Below are positions 42,172 through 50,633 of a DNA stretch of 64,000 nucleotides, piece by piece. A program made the position numbers and the translations under genes. Each line of letters starts with the position of its first letter. Within the stretch, counting starts at the first letter, position 1. This stretch comes from Sphingomonas hylomeconis (GTDB lineage: Bacteria > Pseudomonadota > Alphaproteobacteria > Sphingomonadales > Sphingomonadaceae), in NCBI RefSeq assembly GCF_025370105.1, contig NZ_JANQBK010000001.1:620001-684000 (forward strand), given 5' to 3'. The notes under the pieces were generated by a model. The model saw nothing but the letters and a program-made list of their open reading frames with translations, ran no database searches and was not told the origin of the DNA.

Positions 42172-42959
42172 TGCGGCTGTGGATGATCGGGTGCGGCAAT
42201 ATGGGCGGCGCGATGCTGCGCCGCTGGATTGAGACCGGGGCGGTCGCGGCGGGCGACGTGGATGTCGTCAATCGCGGTGACCGCGCGCTGCCCGAAGGCG
42301 TGCGACAGGCGCGCACGCTGCCCGCGGGGCCTGTGCCGGATGTCGTGCTGCTGGGCATGAAGCCGCAGCAGATCAATGATATCGCCGCGCGCTTCGCCGG
42401 CCAGATCGCCGGCGCGCCGCTGCTGATCTCGATCCTGGCCGGCGTGGACGAGGCGGCGCTGGCCGGGCGGTTCACCGCCGGCGCGATCGTGCGTGCGATG
42501 CCCAACCTTCCGGTCGGGATTGGCAAGGGCGTGGTCGGGCTGCAGTCCGCCAGTGCCGGGCCGGATGCGCGGGCGGCCGTGGCGGCGTTGATGGCGCCGC
42601 TCGGTCTGGTCGAATGGGTCGAGGCCAAGCTGTTCGATGCGGTCACCGCCCTGGCCGGCAGCGGACCGGGTTTTCTCTATCGCTTCATCGATGCGCTGGC
42701 GGCCGGCGGCGTGGCGCTCGGCCTGCCTGCCGATCAGGCGCAGCGGATGGCCGTGGCGACGGTCGAGGGTGCCGGCCTGATGGCGGCGGCGTCGGCGGAC
42801 AGCCCCGCGGCGCTGGCCGATCGCGTGGCGAGCCCCGGCGGCTCGACCCGCGAGGGGCTCAACGTGCTCGATCGCGACGAGGCGCTGGCGGCGTTGCTGC
42901 GCGAGACGCTGGTCGCGTCGGCGCGGCGCAACGCGGAGATGGCGGCGGCGGCGCGCTGA
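42171..42959 (+). CDS. proC: Pyrroline-5-carboxylate reductase
   Basis: Last step of proline synthesis, NAD(P)H reduction of pyrroline-5-carboxylate. The 262-residue protein has the dinucleotide motif IGCGNMGGAML at 7-17, VRAMPNLPVGIGKGV near 105 and the C-terminal signature ALAGSGPGFLYRFIDALA plus RVASPGGSTREGL. Length is normal. Coupled to the ybjN-like gene upstream, a pairing seen in related genomes; convergent with a marR gene. Confidence 0.95.
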   Translation: MRLWMIGCGNMGGAMLRRWIETGAVAAGDVDVVNRGDRALPEGVRQARTLPAGPVPDVVLLGMKPQQINDIAARFAGQIAGAPLLISILAGVDEAALAGRFTAGAIVRAMPNLPVGIGKGVVGLQSASAGPDARAAVAALMAPLGLVEWVEAKLFDAVTALAGSGPGFLYRFIDALAAGGVALGLPADQAQRMAVATVEGAGLMAAASADSPAALADRVASPGGSTREGLNVLDRDEALAALLRETLVASARRNAEMAAAAR

Positions 42960-42969
42960 CGCGGCGGCG

Positions 42970-43476
42970 TCAGTCTCGCAAGCTCGCCACGCGCGAGCGC
43001 TCCTCGGCCGGGATCAGCCCTTCCAGCACTGCCCAGAAGCCCCCGACCGCGCCCTGGCCGGCACTGGCATAGGCCGCCGACAGCCGCTCGCGCAGCGCTT
43101 CGAACAATTCGTTTTCGAACGCCGCGCCCTCCGGCGTCAGGCGCAGCAGACGCTGGCGGCGGTCCTTGTCGCCGGGGCGCATCTCGATCAGGTTGCGCTC
43201 GGTCAGCTCGTTGATCACCCGGCCGAGCGATTGCTTGGTGATGGCGAGCAAGGCGAGCAGCTGGCTCACCGTCAGGTCCGGCTGGCGGGCGATGAAATAC
43301 AAGGCGCGGTGATGCGCGCGGCCCAGTCCCTTGGCGGCCAGGCCGCGGTCGATCGCGCGCGTCAGATGACTGTTGCCGAAATAAAGCAGTTCGACGCCGC
43401 GGCGGATTTCGGTCTCGCGCAGGAACAGCGGCGAGGCGGAGGGAGTGGGGGAGGCCATGTTGACCGCGTTTGCCAT
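42970..43476 (-). CDS. MarR family transcriptional regulator
   Basis: A 168-residue winged-helix regulator. It starts MANAVNMASPTPSAS (a second ATG is at 43458), with the recognition helix region LTVSQLLALLAITKQSLGRV and the wing RPGDKDRRQRLLRLTPEG. It diverges from ilvE; a near-perfect dyad at 43484-43501 just upstream of its start could be its operator and might also affect ilvE. This type is common next to ilvE in sphingomonads. Confidence 0.9.
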   Translation of the reverse strand: MANAVNMASPTPSASPLFLRETEIRRGVELLYFGNSHLTRAIDRGLAAKGLGRAHHRALYFIARQPDLTVSQLLALLAITKQSLGRVINELTERNLIEMRPGDKDRRQRLLRLTPEGAAFENELFEALRERLSAAYASAGQGAVGGFWAVLEGLIPAEERSRVASLRD

Positions 43477-43483
43477 CCGTCTT

Positions 43484-43501
43484 AGGCGGCTGCAACCGCC
43501 T
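43484..43501. promoter_or_regulatory. Dyad between marR and ilvE
   Basis: AGGCGGCTGCAACCGCCT is an 18-bp dyad with one mismatched pair, seven bases upstream of the marR ATG in the divergent marR-ilvE gap. Size and place suit a MarR dimer site; this is inferred from symmetry alone. Confidence 0.45.
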
Positions 43502-43546
43502 TGACCGTGCAATCGCGCGGGTTGGCCTGTAATCCAAGAGGATGCG

Positions 43547-44644
43547 ATGACCGCCGATCCCAGCTTGACCTTCGCGCATGAGCCCAATGCCACGCCGGTG
43601 GAGGCCAATGAGCGCGCCGCGCGGCTGGTCGATCCGCAGTTCGGCCGGGTCTTCACCGATCATATGGCGGTGATCCGCTATAGCGACGACAAGGGGTGGC
43701 ACGATGCCAAGATCACCGCGCGCGCGCCGCTGACGATGGATCCGGCGTCGTCGGTGCTGCATTACGCGCAGGAGATCTTCGAGGGCATGAAGGCGTATCG
43801 CCTCGCCGATGGCGGGACCGCGCTGTTCCGCCCCGAGGCCAATGCGCGGCGCTTCCAGAATTCGGCGCGGCGGCTCGCCATGCCGGAACTGCCCGAGGCG
43901 CTGTTCCTCGAATCGATCGAGCGGCTGGTGAAGGTCGATCACGACTGGATTCCGACCAGCGACGGCGGCGCGCTCTATCTGCGGCCGTTCATGTTCGCCA
44001 GCGAGGTTTTCCTCGGCGTCAAGCCGAGCGCGGAATATCTCTATATCGTGCTGGCCTCGTCGGTCGGCGCCTATTTCAAGGGCGGCGCGCCGACCGTGTC
44101 GATCTGGGTGAGCCAGGATTATACGCGGGCCGCGCCGGGTGGCACGGGCGAGGCCAAGTGCGGCGGCAATTACGCCACCAGCCTGGTGGCGCAGGCCGAG
44201 GCGAGCCGCAATGGCTGCGACCAGGTGGTGTTCCTCGATGCGGTCGAACGCCGTTATGTCGAGGAACTGGGCGGCATGAACGTGTTTTTCGTGTTCGATG
44301 ACGGCAGCATGGCGACGCCGCCGCTGACCGGCACGATCCTGCCCGGCATCACCCGCGATTCGATCCTGACGATCGCGCGGTCGCAGGGCATTGCGGTGCG
44401 CGAGGCGCCCTATGCGATCGATCAGTGGCGCGCGGACGCGGCGAGCGGCCGGCTGGTCGAGGCGTTCGCCTGCGGCACCGCGGCGGTGGTCACGCCGATT
44501 GGCAGTGTGGCCGAGCCACAGGGCCGCTTCACTATCGGCAGCGGCGGACCAGGCCAATTGACGATGCGGATGCGCGATGCACTGGTCGCGATCCAGCGCG
44601 GCACGGCGCCCGATGCCAATGGCTGGCTGCATCGTATCGACTAA
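43547..44644 (+). CDS. ilvE: Branched-chain amino acid aminotransferase
   Basis: PLP enzyme (fold type IV) making Leu, Ile and Val from their 2-oxo acids. The 365-residue protein resembles the longer, eukaryote-like BCAT group: LTMDPASSVLHYAQEIFEGM near 64-83, the PLP-lysine segment GEAKCGGNYATSL near 203-215, and ERRYVEELGGMNVFFVFDDG. AAGAGGAT precedes the ATG. Divergent from a MarR gene, followed by tRNA-Gln at 53 bases. Confidence 0.95.
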   Translation: MTADPSLTFAHEPNATPVEANERAARLVDPQFGRVFTDHMAVIRYSDDKGWHDAKITARAPLTMDPASSVLHYAQEIFEGMKAYRLADGGTALFRPEANARRFQNSARRLAMPELPEALFLESIERLVKVDHDWIPTSDGGALYLRPFMFASEVFLGVKPSAEYLYIVLASSVGAYFKGGAPTVSIWVSQDYTRAAPGGTGEAKCGGNYATSLVAQAEASRNGCDQVVFLDAVERRYVEELGGMNVFFVFDDGSMATPPLTGTILPGITRDSILTIARSQGIAVREAPYAIDQWRADAASGRLVEAFACGTAAVVTPIGSVAEPQGRFTIGSGGPGQLTMRMRDALVAIQRGTAPDANGWLHRID

Positions 44645-44697
44645 TCGTCTTTCAGGGGTTTTCTAAGAGAGGCGCGCCGCTATAAGGCCGCCTTCGT

Positions 44698-44772
44698 TGG
44701 GGCGTCGCCAAGTGGTAAGGCAGCGGCTTTTGATGCCGCCATTCGCAGGTTCGAACCCTGCCGCCCCAGCCA
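44698..44772 (+). tRNA. trnQ: tRNA-Gln (anticodon TTG)
   Basis: The 75-base sequence folds as a full cloverleaf. The acceptor TGGGGCG pairs with CGCCCCA, the anticodon stem GCGGC/GCCGC encloses TTTTGAT with TTG at positions 34-36, and the T arm is GCAGG-TTCGAAC-CCTGC. CCA is genomically encoded at 44770-44772. It stands at the left border of the catabolic region. Confidence 0.97.
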
Positions 44773-45116
44773 ATTTTCTGTCTTAATGCCGAAATCGATG
44801 GCCAACCGCTGATGGCCGGGATCGGCGTGCGTCAGCGTGCGCCGATCGCTTGGGCGGGGGGTATCAACTTTAGCCACGCTGCAGCATCCGCTGCTGGCGC
44901 AGGCCAGTGTACTGGTGACGGCGCCCTCAGCGATCGTGCGATGGTCTGCGCTTGAGGTAATCAGGGTGCGACCCCGGGATTGCGAACGACGTCCGGAAGG
45001 GCTGGGTTCGGACGACGGGTCCGCATCGGCGTAACACGGGGCTATCCGGCTCATGCTTTGGCGGCCGGAAAGCGTTTTTCCTCTGGGGGGCCCAAGAGCC
45101 CGCTGGTTTGTCACGA
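44773..45116. other. 344-base gap after tRNA-Gln without a supportable gene
   Basis: No convincing gene. A plus-strand reading after 44785 (NAEIDGQPLMAGIGVRQRAP) looks somewhat protein-like but has no start, and a 65-codon frame at 44837 lacks a ribosome site and any recognisable domain. No integrase, transposase or repeat of the tRNA 3' end was seen here. It may be debris from an insertion next to the tRNA. Confidence 0.5.
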
Positions 45117-46121
45117 TCAAATATCGACCATCACCTTGCCCATTGACCGGCCCGATAACAGCCATTCGACCGCGTCCGGGATGGATTCCACGCCGCGGAA
45201 GGCGCTGGCGTCGCGCACGACCTTAATGTCGTTCGCCGCATAATAGGCGAAAATGCGAGCACGTGCTTCAGGCCAATGGTCGGTCAGCAGGCCGTTCATG
45301 AACCCGCGGACGGAGACGCCCTTGTAATAGATGGAATGGGCGATCCGCGGCGCTGAGACGATTTCCGGCTTTCCGTCCAGGTCGGATGCCGCACCCGACA
45401 CGACCAAGCGGCCATGCGGCGCCATGTTGGCAAGGAAATCGTCGAAAACCTTCCCGCTGACACTGTCGAGGGCAACATCGATCCCGCGGGGATATTCTTC
45501 ACGCAGGATCTCACCGATATCCTCGCACTTGTAATCGATGACGCGATGCACGCCGAGGTCCTTCAGAAACGCGCCTTTTTGCGCGCCGCCCGCGACGCCG
45601 ATCACCGTACAGCCTCGTAGCAGGGCCAGCTGTACGAGCAGATGCCCCAGTCCCCCGGCGGCGGCAGAGATCGCCACCGTCTCGCCATCCTTGACCTGGC
45701 CGATATGTTCGAGTGCCAGCAGCGCGGACACCCCGGTCGAAGCAAGCGTCAGAATATCGGGCGTGGCTTCCGGAACGCGCACGAATTCCGATGCAGGCGC
45801 GGTATTGATCTCGCGGTATCCACGCCCGAAGCGTGTTGTCGCAACCGCATCGCCGATCGAGAATTCCGCGACATCGGCTCCCACAGCTTCGACCACGCCG
45901 ATCGCTTCGACGCCGGTGAACGTCGGCAGGCCGATTTTCACATAGTCCACGGCGTCTCGCGCGATTTGGGTGTCGAAAATGCCGTTGATGCCGCAGTGTA
46001 GGTTACGCACCCGGAGTTCCCCGGATCGAGGGTGGGTGATCGGCAATTCGACGATCTCGGTCGCGTCGCGGAAGGTGTCAGTGAATCGCTGTTGCTGGAT
46101 GGCACGATAGGTCTCGGGCAT
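45117..46121 (-). CDS. Zinc-independent MDR family quinone oxidoreductase
   Basis: A 334-residue medium-chain dehydrogenase/reductase of the NADPH:quinone oxidoreductase / prostaglandin-reductase-3-like group. The N-terminal GroES-like part (LRVRNLHCGINGIFDTQIAR) lacks the catalytic zinc Cys set; the cofactor region is AISAAAGGLGHLLVQLALLR with DYKCEDIGE. Such enzymes reduce quinones or enones. GGAGG precedes ATG 46121. It is divergent from an alpha/beta hydrolase gene and separate from the long operon, but belongs to the same accessory region. Confidence 0.88.
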   Translation of the reverse strand: MPETYRAIQQQRFTDTFRDATEIVELPITHPRSGELRVRNLHCGINGIFDTQIARDAVDYVKIGLPTFTGVEAIGVVEAVGADVAEFSIGDAVATTRFGRGYREINTAPASEFVRVPEATPDILTLASTGVSALLALEHIGQVKDGETVAISAAAGGLGHLLVQLALLRGCTVIGVAGGAQKGAFLKDLGVHRVIDYKCEDIGEILREEYPRGIDVALDSVSGKVFDDFLANMAPHGRLVVSGAASDLDGKPEIVSAPRIAHSIYYKGVSVRGFMNGLLTDHWPEARARIFAYYAANDIKVVRDASAFRGVESIPDAVEWLLSGRSMGKVMVDI

Positions 46122-46283
46122 ACGGTCCTCCGCTTCGGTCACAGTGTCTGGGCGATCGCGGCCAACGCGACCCCCTTCCAATTCACTATCGTCTATGCCA
46201 AAGTTGTCCGGACAATTCGATCATAAAATGTGCGAGAGACCGATTGGCACTCAGCGCATTGCCCGCACATGGGAGCATCGGGC

Positions 46284-47108
46284 ATGCCGTTACGCCGCCA
46301 CTTCGTCGATCTCGATGATCGTCAGATCCATGTTCGTGTCCGCGGGGGCATTGGCCCAACGCTGGTCGTTCTGCACGCGTCACCTGGATCATCGGCACAG
46401 ATGGTGCCGCTGATGCAGGCGATCGACGACCGTCGCGTAATAGCCCCCGATCTGGCAGGATTGGGAGACAGCGATGCACATCCGAAGGCGTTGCCGACGA
46501 TGGCCGACTTCGCCAGCGACAGTGCGGCGGCGATCGAACGATTGGCCGACGGGCCGGTCGATCTTTATGGCTCGCACACCGGCGCGTGCGTCGCGACCGA
46601 GCTGGCCGCGACCCGCCCGGACTTGGTCCGTCGCGTCGTGCTGGACGGGGTGCCACTGTGGAGCGATGCGGAGCGCGCCGAGCTGGCCGCACGCTACGCG
46701 CCGGCGGTGCAGCCCGACCCGTATGGCGCCCACCTGCTATGGGCGCATCACTATTGCCGCGACCAGCTTCTGTTCTGGCCGTGGTATGACAAGTCCGCCG
46801 CTGCCGCGCGGTGCATCGGCTTGCCGCCCGCACGTGAGTTGCACCGGCTCGTGGTGGAGGTGGTGAAATCGATCGAGACCTATCATCTCGGATATCACGC
46901 GGCGTTTGCCTATCCGATCACCGAGCGGCTCCGCGCCGTGATGCAGCCGACACTGTGCCTGTCGACCAAGGCCGATCCTTTGGGATTGATGACCGCCCGG
47001 ATTGCCACCTTGCTGGCCGATGCGCGCGTCCGCCGCATCGGGGATGACGACGCGCTGCCGGCACCAGATCACGTGGCCGGAGCAATCATGGATTTTCTGG
47101 CGGCCTGA
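46284..47108 (+). CDS. Alpha/beta hydrolase with His at the nucleophile elbow
   Basis: A 274-residue alpha/beta-hydrolase-fold protein starting MPLRRHFVDLDDRQIHVRVR. The oxyanion HASPGSSAQM and the APDLAGLGDSD strand-turn are typical of C-C or ester hydrolases, but the elbow reads GSHTG (96-100), placing His98 where Ser, Asp or Cys is expected. ATG 46284 follows an in-frame upstream extension without conservation. It is the only plus-strand gene in the region. It is a paralogue of the hydrolase at 47501-48331, which has the same anomaly (GYHTG). Confidence 0.85.
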   Translation: MPLRRHFVDLDDRQIHVRVRGGIGPTLVVLHASPGSSAQMVPLMQAIDDRRVIAPDLAGLGDSDAHPKALPTMADFASDSAAAIERLADGPVDLYGSHTGACVATELAATRPDLVRRVVLDGVPLWSDAERAELAARYAPAVQPDPYGAHLLWAHHYCRDQLLFWPWYDKSAAAARCIGLPPARELHRLVVEVVKSIETYHLGYHAAFAYPITERLRAVMQPTLCLSTKADPLGLMTARIATLLADARVRRIGDDDALPAPDHVAGAIMDFLAA

Positions 47109-47140
47109 TCACCGTCGACGGTAACCACACTGATCCCTCG

Positions 47141-47431
47141 TCATACACTATCGACCAGGCGGACCGTCACCTCGGCCGCGCCGAGCCGATGCTGCTTCGC
47201 CGCGCGATATTCCGCACAACCGAGATATTCGCGGGCCGCCTCAATATCCGGAAAGCGACTGACGATCACGCGCTCCGTCGCATCGGCACGACCTTCGACG
47301 ACTTCGGCGACCACTCCTTTCAGGACCGGTTCTCCTCCAAATTTTGCAGGTAGCCCGGCGATACCCTTCAGATACTGGCCGAAGCGCACCGGATCGGTGA
47401 TCGTCACCGTGGCGATGAGGTAGGCGGGCAT
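47141..47431 (-). CDS. DUF1330 family protein
   Basis: A 96-residue ferredoxin-like dimeric alpha+beta barrel protein of the DUF1330 family: MPAYLIATVTITDPVRFGQY, a central VLKGVVAEVVEG strand and VIVSRFPDIEAAREYLGCAE YRAAKQHR. Functions in the family are unproven; relatives occur near small-molecule oxidation genes. Likely last gene of the long operon, 69 bases after the alpha/beta hydrolase. Confidence 0.88.
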   Translation of the reverse strand: MPAYLIATVTITDPVRFGQYLKGIAGLPAKFGGEPVLKGVVAEVVEGRADATERVIVSRFPDIEAAREYLGCAEYRAAKQHRLGAAEVTVRLVDSV

Positions 47432-47500
47432 AGTTTTCTCCGATTGGATGGCAGCGCCGACGCGCAGGGGCGGCCTTGCGCACGACGGCGCTGTAATGCG

Positions 47501-48331
47501 CTATGCCGTTGCTGCACACGTTGGTTGCGCGGGCAAATCATCCAGAAAGCCTCGCGCCAGCGCGACGGCACCCTCGGTATCCGCATCAAGGAAGCCATGC
47601 GCCCAGCGCGGCTTCTCGACGACGATGCCGTTGACCAGCAGCGCGGCGCCACGGCGCGTATAGTCGCTCAGATCGTCCTGCGCGTTAATTACCAAGATCG
47701 GCTGTGCGATCTGCGGGAGGCCCATATCAGGCTGATGGTTGAAAGCGGCACGGTGGCCCCACCAAGCACGGCCGCGGCCGAGCAGCGCATCGGGAAACAT
47801 GTCGGCGATGCTGTCGAGATCCAGGCCGCTCTCGAGATTGTGTCGGAGATAGCCGGTCCAGCGCTTAAGCACGTGCGACCCATCGACGTGCGGGGATTCC
47901 GGCTTGTATAGATCGCGCATCGCCTGGCGTTCCTCGTCGGTGAAGACCGGAAGCGAGACCAGGATCAGCCGGCGGATCTGTTCAGGTCGCGCGCGGGCGA
48001 CGTCGCACGCGATCATCGAACCGGTGTGATAGCCCATCAGGTCGATCGGCCCGGTAACGTCCAGTGCGTCGATCGCGGCAAGCATCGCTCGTGCATAATC
48101 GGCGATTTCGGGCGGTCCTTCCGGCGTGTCGGACATGCCGAAGCCGGGTGTGTCTACTGCGACTACCAAGCGGTCAGCGCCCATCTTGGCCATGAACCGG
48201 GCATAAATCCGTCCGCTCATCGGGCTCATATGAAAGCAGAACAGGGCGGGCCGGGCGGAGGCCTCCCCGGCAATACGCAGGTGTATCTGCCCGAACGGGC
48301 CATCGACATAGTGGCGGCGTATATCAACCAT
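47501..48331 (-). CDS. Alpha/beta hydrolase with His at the nucleophile elbow
   Basis: A 276-residue alpha/beta-hydrolase-fold protein starting MVDIRRHYVDGPFGQIHLRI. Motifs include CFHMSPMSGRIYARFMAK (oxyanion side) and VDTPGFGMSDTPEGPPEIAD; the elbow is GYHTG (100-104), with His102 in the nucleophile place. An acid/base pair may lie in INAQDDLSDYTRR and the late HGFLD. It is related over most of its length to 46284-47108. It starts 22 bases after the carboxymuconolactone-decarboxylase-like gene. Confidence 0.87.
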   Translation of the reverse strand: MVDIRRHYVDGPFGQIHLRIAGEASARPALFCFHMSPMSGRIYARFMAKMGADRLVVAVDTPGFGMSDTPEGPPEIADYARAMLAAIDALDVTGPIDLMGYHTGSMIACDVARARPEQIRRLILVSLPVFTDEERQAMRDLYKPESPHVDGSHVLKRWTGYLRHNLESGLDLDSIADMFPDALLGRGRAWWGHRAAFNHQPDMGLPQIAQPILVINAQDDLSDYTRRGAALLVNGIVVEKPRWAHGFLDADTEGAVALARGFLDDLPAQPTCAATA

Positions 48332-48353
48332 CGGGGTGTCCTTTCGCGCGCGC

Positions 48354-48911
48354 TCAGACGAGCGGGCAGTAATCTTCCTTCTCGACCAGATCATAGGCGA
48401 AGATGAACTTCGCCATGCCGGTTAGCACCGCCATCACCACGCCCAGTTCGACCAGGTCCGCGTCGCTGAAGTGCGCCTTGAGGCGCGCGTAGAGCGCACC
48501 GCTAACCGCGCCCTTGGCGTTGGTCAGCGCCATCACGTCGGCGAGTTCGAGCGCGGCCTTCTGGCGTTCGTCGAACGGCCCGGCGGCATAGTCGCCGATC
48601 GAATCGACTTCGGCCTCGCTCAGCCCGGCGGTTAGCGCTGCGATACGGTCGCTGCGGTTGCAGAAGGCGCAGCCATGGACATTGGCGAGACGCAATCGGA
48701 CGAGCTCGAGCAGTTTCGTGTCGATGCGACCCGAATAGAAGAGCTCGCCATAGAAGCGCTCGGTGTACCATTTGGCAACGGCGGGGGCGTTGCCCATCAC
48801 CTCGACGAAGGTCGTGTCGCCGTGCAGCTTTTGCGTGGTATCCCACATTGGCAGTAGCGCGGGATCGAGCGCCGCGCGGGGCACGCGGTTGAACGGGGTG
48901 TCAGGCAGCAT
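48354..48911 (-). CDS. Carboxymuconolactone decarboxylase / AhpD-like protein
   Basis: A 185-residue all-helical protein of the carboxymuconolactone decarboxylase superfamily. It has the redox-type CxxC of AhpD relatives in NVHGCAFCNRSDRIAAL (Cys near 83 and 86) instead of the plain CMD pattern; Asp replaces the His often three residues on. A peroxidase or disulfide function is as likely as decarboxylation. Start 48911 overlaps the preceding gene by 11 bases. Confidence 0.87.
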   Translation of the reverse strand: MLPDTPFNRVPRAALDPALLPMWDTTQKLHGDTTFVEVMGNAPAVAKWYTERFYGELFYSGRIDTKLLELVRLRLANVHGCAFCNRSDRIAALTAGLSEAEVDSIGDYAAGPFDERQKAALELADVMALTNAKGAVSGALYARLKAHFSDADLVELGVVMAVLTGMAKFIFAYDLVEKEDYCPLV

Positions 48912-49647
48912 CAACGGGTGCCCTCTGTTCGTCGATCGGCGCGCCGGCAAGCTCCTCGAGTTCGAACACCGAGGCCATATATCCCTCGACGAGGCCTTTG
49001 ACGTAAAGATGATCGCCGTCCGTCGAGAGCCACATGTCATAGGGCGGATGCGCGTTGGTGGTGCCTTTCAGGCGGATGCGGCGGCACTCGAAGGTGCCGG
49101 CCGGCACGGTGACGGTTTCTGTGCCGACATATTCCAGTCCACTTTGCGTCGTCGCAAAGAACGGCCCGCTGGCGCCCAGGTGATGCAGGCTGTGCATCAG
49201 GTTCTGGCCCCAGAATTTCACGTGGCCCGGTCCTTCCTCGAACGGAAAATCGGCGCCGAGCCATGCATCGCTCTGCAACGCGTGAACGCCAAAGCCGCGG
49301 ATCGGGCGCTGGATCGGGATAGTCTGCGACAAGCGGCCCTCTGCCGCGGTGAAAGTCTCGCACTCGGCATGGGTCTGGTCGAACCGGAACCAGCCCGATC
49401 CGGTCAGTCGGCCATGGTTCATGATCCGCACATAGGCATCGCATGGCTGGAACGCGGCATCGACGGAAATGACGCTGTCGCGCACTACATGATCGCTGCC
49501 GATTTCCATTTCGCAATGCGTCGTCAGCACGCGGCGGCCATCCGCGCCGCGCGCAATCCCCCAGCGCTCGGTACCCCACAGCCCGCCATCGGCATGGCGG
49601 TAGCTGATCAGTCCATCGCGGCGGGGAAGGGGAACAAAGCCGTTCAT
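48901..49647 (-). CDS. Protein of unknown function in the catabolic operon
   Basis: A 248-residue protein with alternating beta pattern and no named family I recognise. Notable segments are RHADGGLWGTERWGIARGAD, HVVRDSVISVDAAFQPCDAY, GSGWFRFDQTHAECETF and VTVPAGTFECRRIRLKGTTN, the last resembling DUF3108-like beta barrels. No signal peptide. Its ATG overlaps the upstream oxidoreductase stop (ATGA), so it is tightly built into the operon. A lipocalin-like or cyclase fold is possible but unproven. Confidence 0.75.
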   Translation of the reverse strand: MNGFVPLPRRDGLISYRHADGGLWGTERWGIARGADGRRVLTTHCEMEIGSDHVVRDSVISVDAAFQPCDAYVRIMNHGRLTGSGWFRFDQTHAECETFTAAEGRLSQTIPIQRPIRGFGVHALQSDAWLGADFPFEEGPGHVKFWGQNLMHSLHHLGASGPFFATTQSGLEYVGTETVTVPAGTFECRRIRLKGTTNAHPPYDMWLSTDGDHLYVKGLVEGYMASVFELEELAGAPIDEQRAPVDAA

Positions 49648-50633
49648 GTGCCGATCCGCACCAAAGCGCGACCCTCGTTTCGCCCAAGCGATACGCGCTC
49701 GATCTGCGCGCCGGCCTGTTCGAGCCCCTCGGCAATGTCCTGCACCTCGATCAGCCGACCATCGCGGATGTGCGGTGCGGCAAAGGACACCCATTCCTCG
49801 CGACGTGCGAAATAATCGTAGACGACGAGCCCGAAGATTTGCGCGCGCTTGCCGATGATCGTGCCGACCGGCATCCGCGCGACGCTGCCGTCGCCATAAT
49901 GCTGTGCGAGGCCGCAGAGCACCATGCGGGCATTGATCGCGAGGCGCGGCAGCACCGCATCGAGCACACGCTGGCCGACATTCTCGAAATGCACCGAGAT
50001 GTCGCGCGGCAGCTTTTCCTCCCAACCTTCGAGGGAATAATCGACGCAGTCGTCAAAGCCGTAGCGATCGGTGGCGATGGCGCATTTGGCGGCGCCGCCG
50101 GCAATGCCGACCACGGTGGCACCGGCGATTTTGGCAATCTGACCGGCCGTCCCGGCGACGATGCCGGCGGCGGCATCGACGGTGAACAGGTCGCCTTCCT
50201 TCACCTTGGCGAGTTGCGTCATCCCCGCCCAAGCGGTGAGACCGGGCATGCCGAGCACGCCGAGATGCTCCGCGATGGCGATCGTCGGATCGACACGGCG
50301 AAGCCTTGCGACCGGAACGATCGCCTCTTCGGCCCAGCCGCAATTGCCGACAACGTGATCGCCGGCAACAAAGCCGGCATCATTCGAGGCAAGCACGATC
50401 CCGACGCTTTCGGCGGGAAGCGGCTCGCCCGGTGCGGGGGGCTTCTCGCCCATGTGGCGCGCGCGCAGCGTTTGGCCGATATAGGGATCGAGCCCAAGCC
50501 ACAGCAGTCGGACATGCACGGTGCCGGCCGGCAGGGTGTCGGGAAGGCGCCGCTCGACGATGTCAAAATCGCTCGCCCTCGGGGCATCGGTAAGGGCGTG
50601 GCGGAGCACGACTTCGCGAATGACGATGCTCAC
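49644..50633 (-). CDS. NADP-dependent MDR oxidoreductase (CurA/prostaglandin-reductase-like)
   Basis: A 329-residue leukotriene-B4-dehydrogenase-type enone/alkenal reductase: LLWLGLDPYIGQTLRARHMG near 42-61, VLGMPGLTAWAGM near 123, the cofactor region VDAAAGIVAGTAGQIAKIAG (variant of AAxGxVGxxxGQ), and YFARREEWVSFAAPHIRDGR. Start is the GTG at 50633 overlapping the racemase-like stop (GTGA); an ATG at 50651 would add six residues. It may reduce an unsaturated intermediate of the pathway. Confidence 0.9.
   Translation of the reverse strand: MSIVIREVVLRHALTDAPRASDFDIVERRLPDTLPAGTVHVRLLWLGLDPYIGQTLRARHMGEKPPAPGEPLPAESVGIVLASNDAGFVAGDHVVGNCGWAEEAIVPVARLRRVDPTIAIAEHLGVLGMPGLTAWAGMTQLAKVKEGDLFTVDAAAGIVAGTAGQIAKIAGATVVGIAGGAAKCAIATDRYGFDDCVDYSLEGWEEKLPRDISVHFENVGQRVLDAVLPRLAINARMVLCGLAQHYGDGSVARMPVGTIIGKRAQIFGLVVYDYFARREEWVSFAAPHIRDGRLIEVQDIAEGLEQAGAQIERVSLGRNEGRALVRIGT

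Noticed and set aside
44837..45034. 65-codon open frame after tRNA-Gln
   Set aside because: No ribosome site, no domain, odd composition; listed only as part of the gene-free gap.
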